From: Mesorhizobium sp. CAU 1732
GTDB taxonomy: Bacteria > Pseudomonadota > Alphaproteobacteria > Rhizobiales > Rhizobiaceae
Direction of reading: 5' to 3'
DNA: 64,000 nt
NCBI RefSeq assembly: GCF_039888675.1
Contig: NZ_JBDQQR010000001.1
Coordinates: 992,001 to 1,056,000 of the forward strand
The notes below the pieces were generated by a model that was not told the origin of the DNA, made no database searches, and saw only the letters and a list, made by a program, of their open reading frames with translations. A program made the position numbers and the translations under genes. This document shows positions 41,690 to 51,159 of this stretch, one piece after another; within the stretch, counting starts at the first letter, position 1; every line of letters begins with the position of its first letter.

Positions 41690-42106
41690 ATGACGGCCAT
41701 AGACATGACGCGACGCAATTCCTCTCTCGGCTTTTTCGGTACATTCGGCCGCTCGGCCGATCTGCGCATGCTCGACAAGGCGCTGCGCGCGGTGGATTTG
41801 CATCCGGCCCAGGTCCCGGAGGGTGCGAAGCTGACCATCGTCAACCTGATGAAGGACCATTTCCCTCACGGGGAGCCGCCCGAATCCGCCTATGGCCCGG
41901 TTGCGGAGCTGTTCGGCTATTGCCTCGTCGGTCCGAACGTCTTTGCACTCGCCAACGGCCCCGACAGCACAGCGTCGGCGGAACGTCGGCTCGAGATGGC
42001 GATCGACCGCAGCGAAAGCCTCGACGGCCAGCTTGTTCTGCTCGCCATCCACTCGAAGCTCATCAGCCCCGTGGTGGTCGACCGATACGAGTTGAGTGTC
42101 GAGTGA
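41690..42106 (+). CDS. Conserved hypothetical protein
   Basis: A 138-residue protein (MTAIDMTRRNSSLGFFGTFG onward) that I cannot assign to a family. It is mildly amphipathic, with a central LTIVNLMKDHFPHGEPP and ELFGYCLVGPNVFALANG, and has no signal or membrane segment. ATG 41690 or ATG 41705 is the start; the frame is open upstream but without a good site. It is divergent from the autotransporter and convergent with the mttB-like gene, 13 bases apart. Confidence 0.7.
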   Translation: MTAIDMTRRNSSLGFFGTFGRSADLRMLDKALRAVDLHPAQVPEGAKLTIVNLMKDHFPHGEPPESAYGPVAELFGYCLVGPNVFALANGPDSTASAERRLEMAIDRSESLDGQLVLLAIHSKLISPVVVDRYELSVE

Positions 42107-42119
42107 CGGGCTGACGTTT

Positions 42120-43709
42120 CTACCAGCCCATCGCCTTGCGCGGCAGGTAAATGTTCGGATGCCGTGCGCGCAGCCCGTCGTCGACGTCGCGTGACACATG
42201 ACGAGGGAAGTGGGTGGCCAGGATGCGGTACTTTTCGGCGATCGCACGCTGGAGGATGTCGAGCCTGCCCTTTTCGTTCCACTCTTTCGGGCTGAAGCGA
42301 TCGGCGATGGCGGGGTAGAAATATTCGGTCTGCATCAGGGTCAGCGTCTGGGTGTGGCCGAGATAGTGGCCGGGTCCGTTGAGGCAGACATCGGTGATGG
42401 CATCGATCGAGAGGGCGGCGTCCGAAACCTCGATGCCGCGCACGCACCGCAGGCATTGGCCGATCATGTCGTTGTCGATGATCAGGCTCTCCAGGCAGAA
42501 GCCGAGCAGCGATGCATGCATGCCGGCGGATTCGTAGACGAGATTGAGGCCCGAGAGGCCCGCCATCACGTCGGTGATACCCTTTTCATAACCCGACTGG
42601 ACGTCCGGCAGCTTCGAATCCGCCATGCCGGCCGCGGACCCGCCCGGCAGGTCGTAATACTGCGCCATCTGCGCGCAGGCGGCTGTCAGGAGGGCCTGTT
42701 CGCCCGAACCGCCGGACATAGCGCCGGTACGCAGGTCGGACACGAACGGCCATGTGCCGAAGATGCACGGATGGCCCGGCTTGATCGCGTTGACATAGAT
42801 GAGGCCCGCGAGAACTTCCGCGACCGCCTGCACCACGGCACCCGCAATCGCGGCTGGCGCGGTCGCGCCGGCTTGGCCCGCGGACAGAAGCAGGATCGGG
42901 ATGCCGCCTTCGACGCAGGCTTCGAGCACGCCGCATGCGTCCTCGGCGAACTTCATCGGCGGCACGACGAAGCAGTTCGAATTGGAGACGAAGGGACGCG
43001 CTCGGAAATTCTCCTCGCCGCCGGCGATCGCGTAGAGGATGTCGAGCGCCGGCGCGACGTTCTCGCGAACCGTGAACGACGTGCCGACATGCTTGGTGGT
43101 CCCCGAAACGCAGGCATAGAGCGTGTTCAGATCCATGTCGGCGGGATCGACCATGTCGCGCGGGACCATGGGCCGCTGGAAGAAGTGGATGTTGTCCATG
43201 CGATCCACGATGCGGGCTGCGTCGTAGATGTCCTGAAGCAGGGATTCGCGATATTCGCGCTTTTCGACATCAACGAGATGCACCGCCGCGCCTGCGGTGC
43301 CATAGTGGACGCGCTTGCCCTGCACGACCATGTCGTGGCGCGGGTCCTGTCCGTGAAGGGTGAAGTGGCGTGCGGCCGTCCGGATCGTTTCCAGCACGAG
43401 GCGTCGCGGAAAGCGGATGCGTCCGTCCGCGCCATGCTCCGCGCCGACGCGCATGAGCGCCTCGTGGCATGTCGGGATCGCATTGGCGAAGCCGACGGTT
43501 TCGAGGACCGTCAGAACCGCTTCGTGGATGCTGTCGAGATCGGCATCGGAAAGCGGCCGGTAGCGCCCGCCTTCGAGGCCGGGCCGTACCGGATTGATGT
43601 CGTCGGACAATGGCGCTGCGCGAACCGTCCGCCTCGCTTCGCGCCCGCCTGATCGTCGGGACTGATGGATGGATGGGCTGGCTTCTTCGATCGCGACCGA
43701 CATCGACAT
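42120..43709 (-). CDS. Trimethylamine methyltransferase (MttB) family protein, non-pyrrolysine type
   Basis: A 529-residue MttB-fold protein: GKRVHYGTAGAAVHLVDVEK, FQRPMVPRDM, and the glycine-rich GMADSKLPDVQSGYEKG of the MttB superfamily. Classic MttB uses pyrrolysine at an in-frame UAG in mid-protein. This frame has no internal stop and ends in TAG at the normal C-terminus, so it belongs to the Pyl-free group, members of which demethylate glycine betaine, proline betaine or carnitine to a corrinoid protein. No corrinoid protein gene is nearby. ATG 43709 is preferred, with ATG 43703 an alternative. A MocR regulator gene lies immediately upstream on the same strand. Confidence 0.88.
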   Translation of the reverse strand: MSMSVAIEEASPSIHQSRRSGGREARRTVRAAPLSDDINPVRPGLEGGRYRPLSDADLDSIHEAVLTVLETVGFANAIPTCHEALMRVGAEHGADGRIRFPRRLVLETIRTAARHFTLHGQDPRHDMVVQGKRVHYGTAGAAVHLVDVEKREYRESLLQDIYDAARIVDRMDNIHFFQRPMVPRDMVDPADMDLNTLYACVSGTTKHVGTSFTVRENVAPALDILYAIAGGEENFRARPFVSNSNCFVVPPMKFAEDACGVLEACVEGGIPILLLSAGQAGATAPAAIAGAVVQAVAEVLAGLIYVNAIKPGHPCIFGTWPFVSDLRTGAMSGGSGEQALLTAACAQMAQYYDLPGGSAAGMADSKLPDVQSGYEKGITDVMAGLSGLNLVYESAGMHASLLGFCLESLIIDNDMIGQCLRCVRGIEVSDAALSIDAITDVCLNGPGHYLGHTQTLTLMQTEYFYPAIADRFSPKEWNEKGRLDILQRAIAEKYRILATHFPRHVSRDVDDGLRARHPNIYLPRKAMGW

Positions 43710-43855
43710 TCCCCGGCTCGAGGGAGCGCAAGCGATGCCGCCGTGAAGGACGCCGTCGTGCGCCGTCATCCGACTATGTCGCGCGTGCGGAGCCGCGCCT
43801 TGGGCCAGCGCCTTCGCGCAGATGAGCCAGCCGGGGCGGCTGGCTCAACCGCTGA

Positions 43856-45352
43856 TCACGCAGCCGCAGGCCTGCGGCCCGCCGCCGTGGCGAGCTCGCG
43901 AATGCCCGGCTCGATGTGCTGGAGCGCGATCGACGAGATGCCGAGCCGCAGGAAGCGGCCGTTCTTTTCCGGCCGGTCGAAGAAGCGCGCGCCGGGCTCG
44001 ATCAGCACGCTGCGCGCGGCGGCCGCTTCGGCAAGCGCGGCGCCGTCAGCGCCTTGCGGGCCTTCCAGCCACACCGATGTACCGCCCACGGAATCGCCTG
44101 TGCTCCATTCGGGCAGGAAGGCATCCACGGCCTGAGCCAGCCGCTTGCGGCGCTCGGTAAAGGCTGCCGACAGCTTGCGCACCAGGGCTTCGTGATGGCC
44201 GAGCGATAGGAACAGCGCGACCGCGCGCTGGTTGTTCGCGGGCGGGTGGCGCAGCATGAAGCGGCGCAGTGCGCGCAGTTCGGAGATGAGGCCCGCCGAC
44301 GCCACGATGTAACCGAGCCGCAGGCCCGGTGCGAGCGTCTTCGACAGCGAGCCGACATAGACGACACGGCCCGAGCGATCCATGCCGCGCAGCGCCTGCT
44401 GCGGCGCTTCATCCACGAGCTGGCTGTCATAGCCGTCCTCGATGATGATGCGGTCGTGCTTCTCGGCTTCCGCGATCAGGTGTTTCCGGCGGGCGTCGCT
44501 CAGCGCGACCATCGTCGGGCAGTGGTGGTTCGGCGTGACGAACACGAAACCGCAATCGGCAGGGATCGCCGACGTGTCGATGCCGTCCTTGTCGACCTTG
44601 ACCGGCACGACGTCCGCACCTGCGAGGCGGAAGATCGAGCGGGCGTCCGGATAGCCGGGATCTTCCATCGCGACGCGCGAGCCCTTGGTCATCAACAATG
44701 TGGCGAGCATGTAGAGCGCGTTTTGCGCGCCCAGCGTCACGATGATCTCGTCGGGATTGGCGAAGATGCCGCGCCGGGGGAGTAGGCGGGCCTGGATCTG
44801 CTCGATGAGCAGCGGATCGTCCCGATCGACCATGTCGGCCGCCCAGTTGCGGATTTCCAGAACGGCCAGCGCCATGCGGTTGCACTCGCGCCACTCGGCG
44901 GTGGGGAACAGGGCAGGGTCGAACTGTCCGTAGACGAACGGATAGGACGACTTGATCCAGTTCTCCTGCTTGGTCGGCTCCGGCATGTCGCTTGCGGCGA
45001 TCTGGCGGCGCGCCTTCCAGTCGATCGTGGAGACCGGCTCGCGGTTTGCCGCCTCGCGCATGCGCCCGGGCGTGGCGAGCACTTCGGGATTGACGAAATG
45101 CCCGCGCCGCTCCTTGGCGATGAGGAAACCCTGGTCGACGAGCTGCTGGAAAGCCAGCACGACGGTGCCGCGCGCGACGCCGAGCTTCTCGGCCAGGATG
45201 CGGCAGGACGGCAGGGGCATCGACGCCGCGATCTGCCGATCGAGGATCGCCGCCACGATCGCCTGTCGGATTTGCGCCTGGAGCGTCTGGCCGGAATCCG
45301 CGGAAATCCGGAAGAGGCCGGACCATATTGCCGGGTCGGTGCGTGTGGGCAT
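43856..45352 (-). CDS. MocR family GntR-aminotransferase regulator
   Basis: A 498-residue fusion of a GntR winged helix (about 20-90, with CRILAEKLGVARGTVVLAFQ) and a fold-type I aminotransferase-like domain. The PLP lysine is K338 in YVGSLSKTLAPGLRLGY, and other conserved parts are VAMEDPGYPDARSIFRLAG and VFVTPNHHCPTM. MocR proteins use PLP as a sensor. It is co-oriented with the mttB-like gene, 146 bp upstream of it, and divergent from pgi. The frame is open further upstream, but ATG 45352 starts the winged-helix domain at the usual place. Regulation of mttB or of itself is inference. Confidence 0.92.
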   Translation of the reverse strand: MPTRTDPAIWSGLFRISADSGQTLQAQIRQAIVAAILDRQIAASMPLPSCRILAEKLGVARGTVVLAFQQLVDQGFLIAKERRGHFVNPEVLATPGRMREAANREPVSTIDWKARRQIAASDMPEPTKQENWIKSSYPFVYGQFDPALFPTAEWRECNRMALAVLEIRNWAADMVDRDDPLLIEQIQARLLPRRGIFANPDEIIVTLGAQNALYMLATLLMTKGSRVAMEDPGYPDARSIFRLAGADVVPVKVDKDGIDTSAIPADCGFVFVTPNHHCPTMVALSDARRKHLIAEAEKHDRIIIEDGYDSQLVDEAPQQALRGMDRSGRVVYVGSLSKTLAPGLRLGYIVASAGLISELRALRRFMLRHPPANNQRAVALFLSLGHHEALVRKLSAAFTERRKRLAQAVDAFLPEWSTGDSVGGTSVWLEGPQGADGAALAEAAAARSVLIEPGARFFDRPEKNGRFLRLGISSIALQHIEPGIRELATAAGRRPAAA

Positions 45353-45413
45353 TGTGTGGCTCCCAGGAACTGCCGGGACTCGCGGTCTCTGGCGTAACGC
45401 ATTCAAGACTGGT

Positions 45414-45453
45414 CCAATCATTTGCGCCAATGAAATAATTTGATCATACCAAT
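45414..45453 (-). promoter_or_regulatory. Three CCAAT repeats in the MocR/pgi divergent region
   Basis: CCAAT occurs at 45414-45418, 45427-45431 and 45449-45453 (ATTGG on the MocR strand), spaced 13 and 22 bp apart in an AT-rich segment 62-101 bp before the MocR start. Direct repeats of this kind are typical of MocR operators, so this is a candidate autoregulatory site. Confidence 0.4.
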
Positions 45454-45564
45454 GTGTGCCAGTGATCATTCGTCGCTTGGGCCATTTGAGGCCTTGAACC
45501 TCCTTGCCGCGCGGGATTAAGACTCCCGCCGCGGCGGCAGCATCGAAAGAGTGCGGAGATCGAC

Positions 45565-47202
45565 ATGGACAAGACGAGTTTCGGCGCGGCGCTCGATGCG
45601 CTGAAGGCTCATCGCGAGGCAGCGGCACCGTTCGACATGCGCGCGGCATTCGCCACCGATGCAGGCAGGTTCGACGAACTGTCGATCAGCCTTGGCGATC
45701 TGCTGTTCGACTTCTCCAAATGCGCGGTGACGGCCGAGACGGTCGGTCTGCTGGAGACGCTGGCGCATGCGGCGGGCGTGGAAGAGCGCCGCGCCGCCAT
45801 GTTTTCCGGCGAGAAGATCAATACGACGGAAGATCGTGCAGTCCTGCATGTGGCGCTGCGCAACCAGTCGGGCCGCCCCGTGATCGTCGACGGTGTCGAC
45901 GTGATGGGCGACGTGCGCCTGGTGCTCGACGCGATGGCGGCGTTTGCCGATGGCGTGCGCTCCGGCACGATCGCGGGCGCGACCGGCAAGGCCATCACGG
46001 ATATCGTCAATATCGGGATCGGCGGCTCGGATCTCGGCCCGGCCATGGCGACGCTTGCGCTCTCACCGTTCCACGACGGCCCGCGCGCGCACTACGTGTC
46101 GAATGTCGATAGCGCGCACATTGCCGATACGCTGAAGACGCTGGACCCGGAGACGACGCTCTTCATCATCGCGTCGAAGACCTTCACCACGATCGAGACC
46201 ATGACCAACGCGCAGACGGCGCGCCGCTGGATCGCCGGCAAGCTCGGCGCGGACGCGGTTCCGGCGCATTTCGCGGCTGTCTCCACGGCGCTCGACAAGG
46301 TCGATGCGTTCGGCATCCCGCGCGACCGGGTCTTCGGATTCTGGGACTGGGTCGGGGGCCGCTATTCACTCTGGTCGGCGATCGGACTGCCGGTCATGAT
46401 CGCGGTCGGGCCCGCCAATTTTCACGACTTCCTCGCCGGCGCCCATGCGATGGACGTCCATTTCCAGACCGCGCCGCTGGCGCAGAACCTGCCGGCGATG
46501 ATGGGGCTGATCGGCTACTGGCACCGCGTGGTGTGCGGCTACCCGGCGCGCGCGGTCATCCCGTACGACCAGCGCCTGTCGCGGCTGCCGGCCTACCTCC
46601 AGCAACTGGATATGGAATCGAACGGCAAGGGCGTGACGATCGACGGATCGACGGTCACATCGCCGACCGGTCCGCTGGTCTGGGGCGAGCCGGGCACGAA
46701 TGGCCAGCACGCCTTCTTCCAGCTTCTCCACCAGGGCACCGACGTGATCCCGGTCGAATTTCTGGTCGCGGCGAGGAGCCACGAACCGGATTTGCGCGTC
46801 CACCACGACCTCCTGCTCGCCAACTGCTTCGCGCAGTCCGAGGCCCTGATGAAAGGCCGCACCCTCGAAGAGGCGAAGGCGCAGATGCGCGCCAAGGGCA
46901 TGGCCCCCGAGGCGGTCGACGAGATCGCGCTGCACCGCGTCTTCACCGGCAACCGTCCGTCGGTGACGCTGCTCTATCGCACGCTTGATCCCGAAACGCT
47001 CGGGCGGTTGATCGCGCTCTACGAACATCGCGTCTTCGTCGAAGCCCAGCTATACGGCATCAACGCCTTCGATCAGTGGGGCGTCGAACTGGGCAAGGAA
47101 CTGGCGACCGGTCTTCTCCCTGTCGTCGAAGGGAAGGATGATGGCGCAGGCCGCGACTCCTCCACCATGGGCCTCGTGCGACATATGCGCGACCTACTCT
47201 AG
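45565..47202 (+). CDS. pgi: Glucose-6-phosphate isomerase
   Basis: A 545-residue isomerase converting glucose 6-phosphate to fructose 6-phosphate. The phosphate-binding [14 protein letters not shown], the [15 protein letters not shown] stretch with the catalytic His, and DMESNGKG are all visible. Length is normal. ATG 45565 has GGAG 11 bases upstream. It is followed 15 bp later by a HAD phosphatase gene on the same strand and is divergent from the MocR gene. Confidence 0.98.
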   Translation: MDKTSFGAALDALKAHREAAAPFDMRAAFATDAGRFDELSISLGDLLFDFSKCAVTAETVGLLETLAHAAGVEERRAAMFSGEKINTTEDRAVLHVALRNQSGRPVIVDGVDVMGDVRLVLDAMAAFADGVRSGTIAGATGKAITDIVNIGIGGSDLGPAMATLALSPFHDGPRAHYVSNVDSAHIADTLKTLDPETTLFIIASKTFTTIETMTNAQTARRWIAGKLGADAVPAHFAAVSTALDKVDAFGIPRDRVFGFWDWVGGRYSLWSAIGLPVMIAVGPANFHDFLAGAHAMDVHFQTAPLAQNLPAMMGLIGYWHRVVCGYPARAVIPYDQRLSRLPAYLQQLDMESNGKGVTIDGSTVTSPTGPLVWGEPGTNGQHAFFQLLHQGTDVIPVEFLVAARSHEPDLRVHHDLLLANCFAQSEALMKGRTLEEAKAQMRAKGMAPEAVDEIALHRVFTGNRPSVTLLYRTLDPETLGRLIALYEHRVFVEAQLYGINAFDQWGVELGKELATGLLPVVEGKDDGAGRDSSTMGLVRHMRDLL

Positions 47203-47217
47203 AACCGGGGCAACCAA

Positions 47218-47925
47218 TTGGCCGATATCAAAGGCATCCTGTTCGACAAGGATGGAACGCTTGTCGACTTTCACGCGACGTGGTTCGCGATCGGCGACAT
47301 TCTCGCGCTGCGTGCCGCCGACGGCGATCGCGACCGGGCCAACGACCTGCTCGATGCGGCAGGTTTCGACTTTGTGGCGCATCGTTTTCGCGCCGACTCG
47401 GTCTTCGCGGCCGGAACCAATGCCGACATCGTGACGCTCTGGTATCCGCATCTGGCGCCGTCGCCGCGCCAGGAGATCATCAACGCGTTCGACCGCTTCA
47501 CGGCGGAGGAGGGCGCGTCGAAGTCGGTCGTGCTGTCGGGCACCCGCGATGCGCTGACGAAGCTTCATGCGGCCGGTCTGAAGCTGGGCGTCGCCACCAA
47601 CGATTCGACCGGCGGTGCGGAACGCACGCTGTCGGTGCTCGGCATCGCGCAGATGTTCGATGCGGCTTACGGATATGATGCCGTCGCAAACCCGAAGCCG
47701 GCGCCCGACACGGTGTACGCATTCTGCGACCTGACAGGCCTCAAGCCCGCGCAACTCGCCATGGTGGGCGACAACCGGCACGACCTCGAAATGGCGCGGG
47801 CAGGCGGGGTCGGGCTGGCTGTCGGCGTGCTGTCGGGAACCGGCACGCGCGAGACGCTGTCACCGCTCGCCGACGTCGTGCTCGACTCGATCGCGGACCT
47901 GCCGGACTATCTGTCGGCACAATAG
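47218..47925 (+). CDS. HAD-superfamily phosphatase (phosphoglycolate phosphatase-like)
   Basis: A 235-residue hydrolase. Motif I is ILFDKDGTLVD, with nucleophile D10 and acid D12. Motif II is GVATNDSTGG, a Lys lies in NPKPAPDT, and the final acidic motif is MVGDNRHDLEMARAGG. It resembles Gph and related phosphatases, but the substrate is unknown. The only start is TTG 47218, 15 bases after pgi, so translational coupling to pgi is likely. It may hydrolyse sugar phosphates formed by side reactions. Confidence 0.88.
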   Translation: MADIKGILFDKDGTLVDFHATWFAIGDILALRAADGDRDRANDLLDAAGFDFVAHRFRADSVFAAGTNADIVTLWYPHLAPSPRQEIINAFDRFTAEEGASKSVVLSGTRDALTKLHAAGLKLGVATNDSTGGAERTLSVLGIAQMFDAAYGYDAVANPKPAPDTVYAFCDLTGLKPAQLAMVGDNRHDLEMARAGGVGLAVGVLSGTGTRETLSPLADVVLDSIADLPDYLSAQ

Positions 47926-47997
47926 GCCTCGGCGAAAAGGGGCTGGACAGAGCCCGGGCAAGCTGCGTTTACAGTTTTCTTTAGCTGGAGAAAACCG

Positions 47998-48624
47998 ATG
48001 ATCGACGCAGCCACCCTCGCCACCTACATGGTCGTTGTGCTGGGACTTTTCCTCATTCCCGGCCCTGCCGTTCTCCTCACGGTCGCCCGCGCCGCAAGCG
48101 GCGGACCGCGCATCGGTCTCGCGACCGGTTTTGGAATCGCGGCGGGAGACCTCGTTCACACGATCATGGCCACGGTCGGCCTGTCGGCCATCCTGATGAC
48201 GTCGGCGCTGGCGTTTTCGATCGTCAAATATGCCGGCGTCGCCTACCTCGTCTATCTCGGCGTCCGCGCGATCCTGGAGAAGCCTGAGCCTCTCGACATG
48301 CCGTCGGTACGCGCCATCACCGGGGCAAAGGCGTTCCGCCAGGCCATGCTGGCCGAGGTTCTGAACCCGAAGACGGCCTTGTTCTTCCTCGCCTTCCTGC
48401 CGCAGTTCGTCCACCCGCAGAATGGCTCGCCCGTCTTGCAGCTTGCGACGCTGGGTCTCGTCTTCGTGGCCATGAGCGCCGCCTACACCGCGCTGATCGC
48501 GTTCGGCGCCGGTGCCCTGACGGGCTTCCTGCGCCGCAACGCCGCGATCTGGCGCTGGCAGGGCAAGGTCGTCGGTGCGGTCTATCTCGGGCTCGGCCTT
48601 CGCCTCGCGTTGCAGCAGCGGTAG
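47998..48624 (+). CDS. LysE/RhtB family amino-acid exporter
   Basis: A 208-residue membrane protein with about six hydrophobic segments. The N-terminal LGLFLIPGPAVLLTVARAASGGPRIGLATGFGIAAGD is the family signature, and GVRAILEKPEP and LNPKTALFFLAFLPQFVHPQ follow. Members export amino acids such as lysine, threonine or homoserine; the substrate is not known. It lies 72 bp after the HAD gene and is followed by a terminator shared with the convergent fadD-like gene. Confidence 0.92.
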   Translation: MIDAATLATYMVVVLGLFLIPGPAVLLTVARAASGGPRIGLATGFGIAAGDLVHTIMATVGLSAILMTSALAFSIVKYAGVAYLVYLGVRAILEKPEPLDMPSVRAITGAKAFRQAMLAEVLNPKTALFFLAFLPQFVHPQNGSPVLQLATLGLVFVAMSAAYTALIAFGAGALTGFLRRNAAIWRWQGKVVGAVYLGLGLRLALQQR

Positions 48625-48637
48625 AGCAAACGAAAAA

Positions 48638-48658
48638 CGGCCCGCGCGTGGCGGGCCG
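48638..48658. terminator. Terminator between lysE-like and fadD-like genes
   Basis: Perfect stem CGGCCCGC (48638-48645) and GCGGGCCG (48651-48658) with a 5-nt loop. An A-run lies on its left and a short T-rich segment on its right, so it serves both convergent genes. The stem sequence equals that at 4319. Confidence 0.8.
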
Positions 48659-48687
48659 TCTCATTTCGTCTGGTTAAAGCAGGTGAA

Positions 48688-50982
48688 CTACCGCAGTTCG
48701 CGCCGCAGGATCTTGCCGACATTGGTCTTCGGCAGTTCCTTGCGGAATTCCACCTTCTTCGGCCGCTTGTAGGCCGTCAGCTTGTCCTTGCAGAAGTCCA
48801 GAACGTCCTTCTCGGTCAGCTTGTCGTCTTTCTTGACGATGAACACCTTCGGCACTTCGCCGGACTTTTCGTCCGGCACGCCGATCGCTGCGACCTCGAG
48901 CACGCCGGGGTGCATGGCGATGACGTCCTCGATCTCGTTGGGATAGACGTTGAAGCCGGAGACGAGGATCATGTCCTTCTTGCGGTCGACGATCTTGATG
49001 TGGCCGCGGGCATCCATGAAGCCCATGTCGCCCGATTTGAAGTAGCCGTCCTTGGTCATGACCTTGGCGGTCTCGTCGGGCCTGTTCCAATAGCCGGCCA
49101 TGACTTGCGGTCCGCGGATCAGGACTTCGCCGACTTCACCGAGCGCCACATCCTTGTTGTCATCATCGCGGATGGCGACTTCGGTCGAAGGCAGCGGCAT
49201 GCCGATCGTGCCGGAGAACTCGTCCGCGTCGAAGGGATTGGCGGTCGCGACAGGCGACGTTTCGGAGAGGCCGTAGCCTTCCGAGATGACGATGCCGGTC
49301 AGCTTCTTCCAGCGTTCCGCCACGCCCTTTTGAATAGCCATGCCGCCGCCGAAGGTCAGGAGCAGAGGCTTGAAATCGAGCTTCTGGAAATCCTCGTTGT
49401 TGAGCAGAGCGTTGAAGAGCGTGTTCAGGCCCGGGAAGACGTTGACCTTGTAGGCCCCCAGTTCCTTCACGAAGGCAGGGATGTCACGCGGGTTGGTGAT
49501 CAGGATGTTCTGAGCACCCTGTTGCATGCCCATCAGCGCGTTCACCGTGAGCGCGTAGATGTGGTAGAGCGGCAATGCGCAGACATAGACGAGCGCTGCC
49601 GGCTTCGGCCGTTTCACATAGGCGCTTTCGACCCAGAGCGCGTTCTGCGCGACATTGGCCAGGACGTTGCTGTGAAGCAGGACCGCGCCCTTCGAAACGC
49701 CCGTCGTGCCGCCCGTATATTGCAGGAACGCGATGTCGTCCTGGGCGACGTCGACCTTGCGGAAGCTCTTGGAACGCCCTTCCTTGAGCGCTGCGTTGAA
49801 CCTGACGTGGCCCGGCAGCGACCAGGCCGGCACCATCTTCTTCACGCGGCGCACGACGAGATTGACGATCATGCCCTTGAGACCGAGCATGTCGCCCAGC
49901 GCGGCGACGACCACGTGCTTGACCTGCGTGTTCTTGATGACCGTCTGCAGCGTCGTCGCGAAGTTTTCGAGAATGACGATCGCCTCGGCGCCGGAATCCT
50001 TGAGCTGGTGCTCGAGTTCACGCGGCGTGTAGAGCGGGTTGACGTTGACGACCGTATACCCCGCGCGCAGCGCCGCCATCATGGCTATCGGATACTGAAG
50101 CACGTTCGGCATCATGATCGCGACGCGCGCGCCCTTCTTGATGCCTTTCGACTGAAGATAGGCGGCGAAGTGCTTCGACGCGTCTTCGAGTTCGCCGAAG
50201 GTCAGCGTCTTGCCCATGCAGGTAAAGGCCGGACGCGTAGCGTAGCTGCGGCACGCCTTGACCATCATGTCGCCGATGGATGCATCCTCGAGCGGCGCGA
50301 TCTCGTGCTTGACGGCAGCGGGATAGCTGGCAAGCCACGGCTTCGCGCCAGCCTTCGCAGGGGCTGACTTCGCGGTAGCCGCCTTCGGTGTCGCCGGCTT
50401 TGCAGGTGCCGGTGTTGCGTCCGCCGTCGCGGAGACGGGCTGTGCGGTGGCTGCAAGAGCCTTGAGCGGCTTGGCAGTGGCCTTGGTGCTCGCCTTGGGC
50501 GACGATGCCTTGGCGGCAGCTTTCGCCGCTACGGGCTTCGCGCCCGCCTTGGCGGCGGCAGGTTTTGCGGCGGGCTTGGACGCCGCCGGCTTTGCGGGTG
50601 ACTTGGCAACCGGCGCCTTGGCAGATGCCGCCGCGCTTTTTGCGAGCGCCTTCGCAGGCGCCTTGGCGGGAGATGCTGCCTTGGCTGGAGCTTTGGCGGC
50701 TGTGGTCTTGGCAGGCGCTGCGCTCTTGGCGGGAGCAGCTTTCGCCGCGGGCTTTGCGGCGGCGGCCTTTACAGCCGGCTTTGATGCTACCTTCACGGAC
50801 ACTGCGGGCTTGGCGGCGGACTTCGCTGGCGCAGCCTTGGTCGCTGCCTTCGCCGCTGGGGCTTTCGGCGCAGTCTTCACAGTTGCGGGCTTGGTTGCTG
50901 CCTTGGCCGGCTTCGCTTCCGGTTCCTTGGTGGTTGCGGTCGTCTTTTTGCTGGACGCGTTCTTTGCCGGTGTCTTGGCCAC
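48688..50982 (-). CDS. fadD: Long-chain acyl-CoA ligase with N-terminal histone-H1-like extension
   Basis: A 764-residue protein. Residues 1 to about 214 are a low-complexity Lys/Ala/Pro extension of AKPAAK/KAPAK-type repeats, like histone H1 or bacterial H1-like proteins. From there the chain is a normal acyl-CoA synthetase: the AMP-binding P-loop YTGGTTGVSKGAVLLH, SEGYGLSETSPV, the adenylation motif YFKSGDMGFMDARGHIKIVD, and the C-terminal catalytic region LPKTNVGKILRREL (with the acyl-transfer Lys). It activates fatty acids to acyl-CoA. GTG 50982 with a GGGAGGG site is the start. Whether the extension binds DNA, membranes or polymer is unknown. Confidence 0.9.
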   Translation of the reverse strand: MAKTPAKNASSKKTTATTKEPEAKPAKAATKPATVKTAPKAPAAKAATKAAPAKSAAKPAVSVKVASKPAVKAAAAKPAAKAAPAKSAAPAKTTAAKAPAKAASPAKAPAKALAKSAAASAKAPVAKSPAKPAASKPAAKPAAAKAGAKPVAAKAAAKASSPKASTKATAKPLKALAATAQPVSATADATPAPAKPATPKAATAKSAPAKAGAKPWLASYPAAVKHEIAPLEDASIGDMMVKACRSYATRPAFTCMGKTLTFGELEDASKHFAAYLQSKGIKKGARVAIMMPNVLQYPIAMMAALRAGYTVVNVNPLYTPRELEHQLKDSGAEAIVILENFATTLQTVIKNTQVKHVVVAALGDMLGLKGMIVNLVVRRVKKMVPAWSLPGHVRFNAALKEGRSKSFRKVDVAQDDIAFLQYTGGTTGVSKGAVLLHSNVLANVAQNALWVESAYVKRPKPAALVYVCALPLYHIYALTVNALMGMQQGAQNILITNPRDIPAFVKELGAYKVNVFPGLNTLFNALLNNEDFQKLDFKPLLLTFGGGMAIQKGVAERWKKLTGIVISEGYGLSETSPVATANPFDADEFSGTIGMPLPSTEVAIRDDDNKDVALGEVGEVLIRGPQVMAGYWNRPDETAKVMTKDGYFKSGDMGFMDARGHIKIVDRKKDMILVSGFNVYPNEIEDVIAMHPGVLEVAAIGVPDEKSGEVPKVFIVKKDDKLTEKDVLDFCKDKLTAYKRPKKVEFRKELPKTNVGKILRRELR

Positions 50983-51159
50983 GGAGCCCTCCCTCGATTG
51001 TTTGTCGGTCCTGCGCGGTTGATTGTTGTTTGGCCGCAGAGATGACATTGTAAATGCGGAACGACCGTAGCAAAGGCCCGATCCGCATCTACCTAAGTAT
51101 GGCGACAAGCGCAGCGGGTGCAAGTGTGCTGGGCAATGCAACCCGCACCCCATACATGC

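Noticed and set aside
42120-42122. TAG stop of the MttB gene as a pyrrolysine codon
   Set aside because: The amber codon lies at the normal C-terminus, not in mid-protein where Pyl sits, and no pylT/pylS genes are present. It is an ordinary stop.
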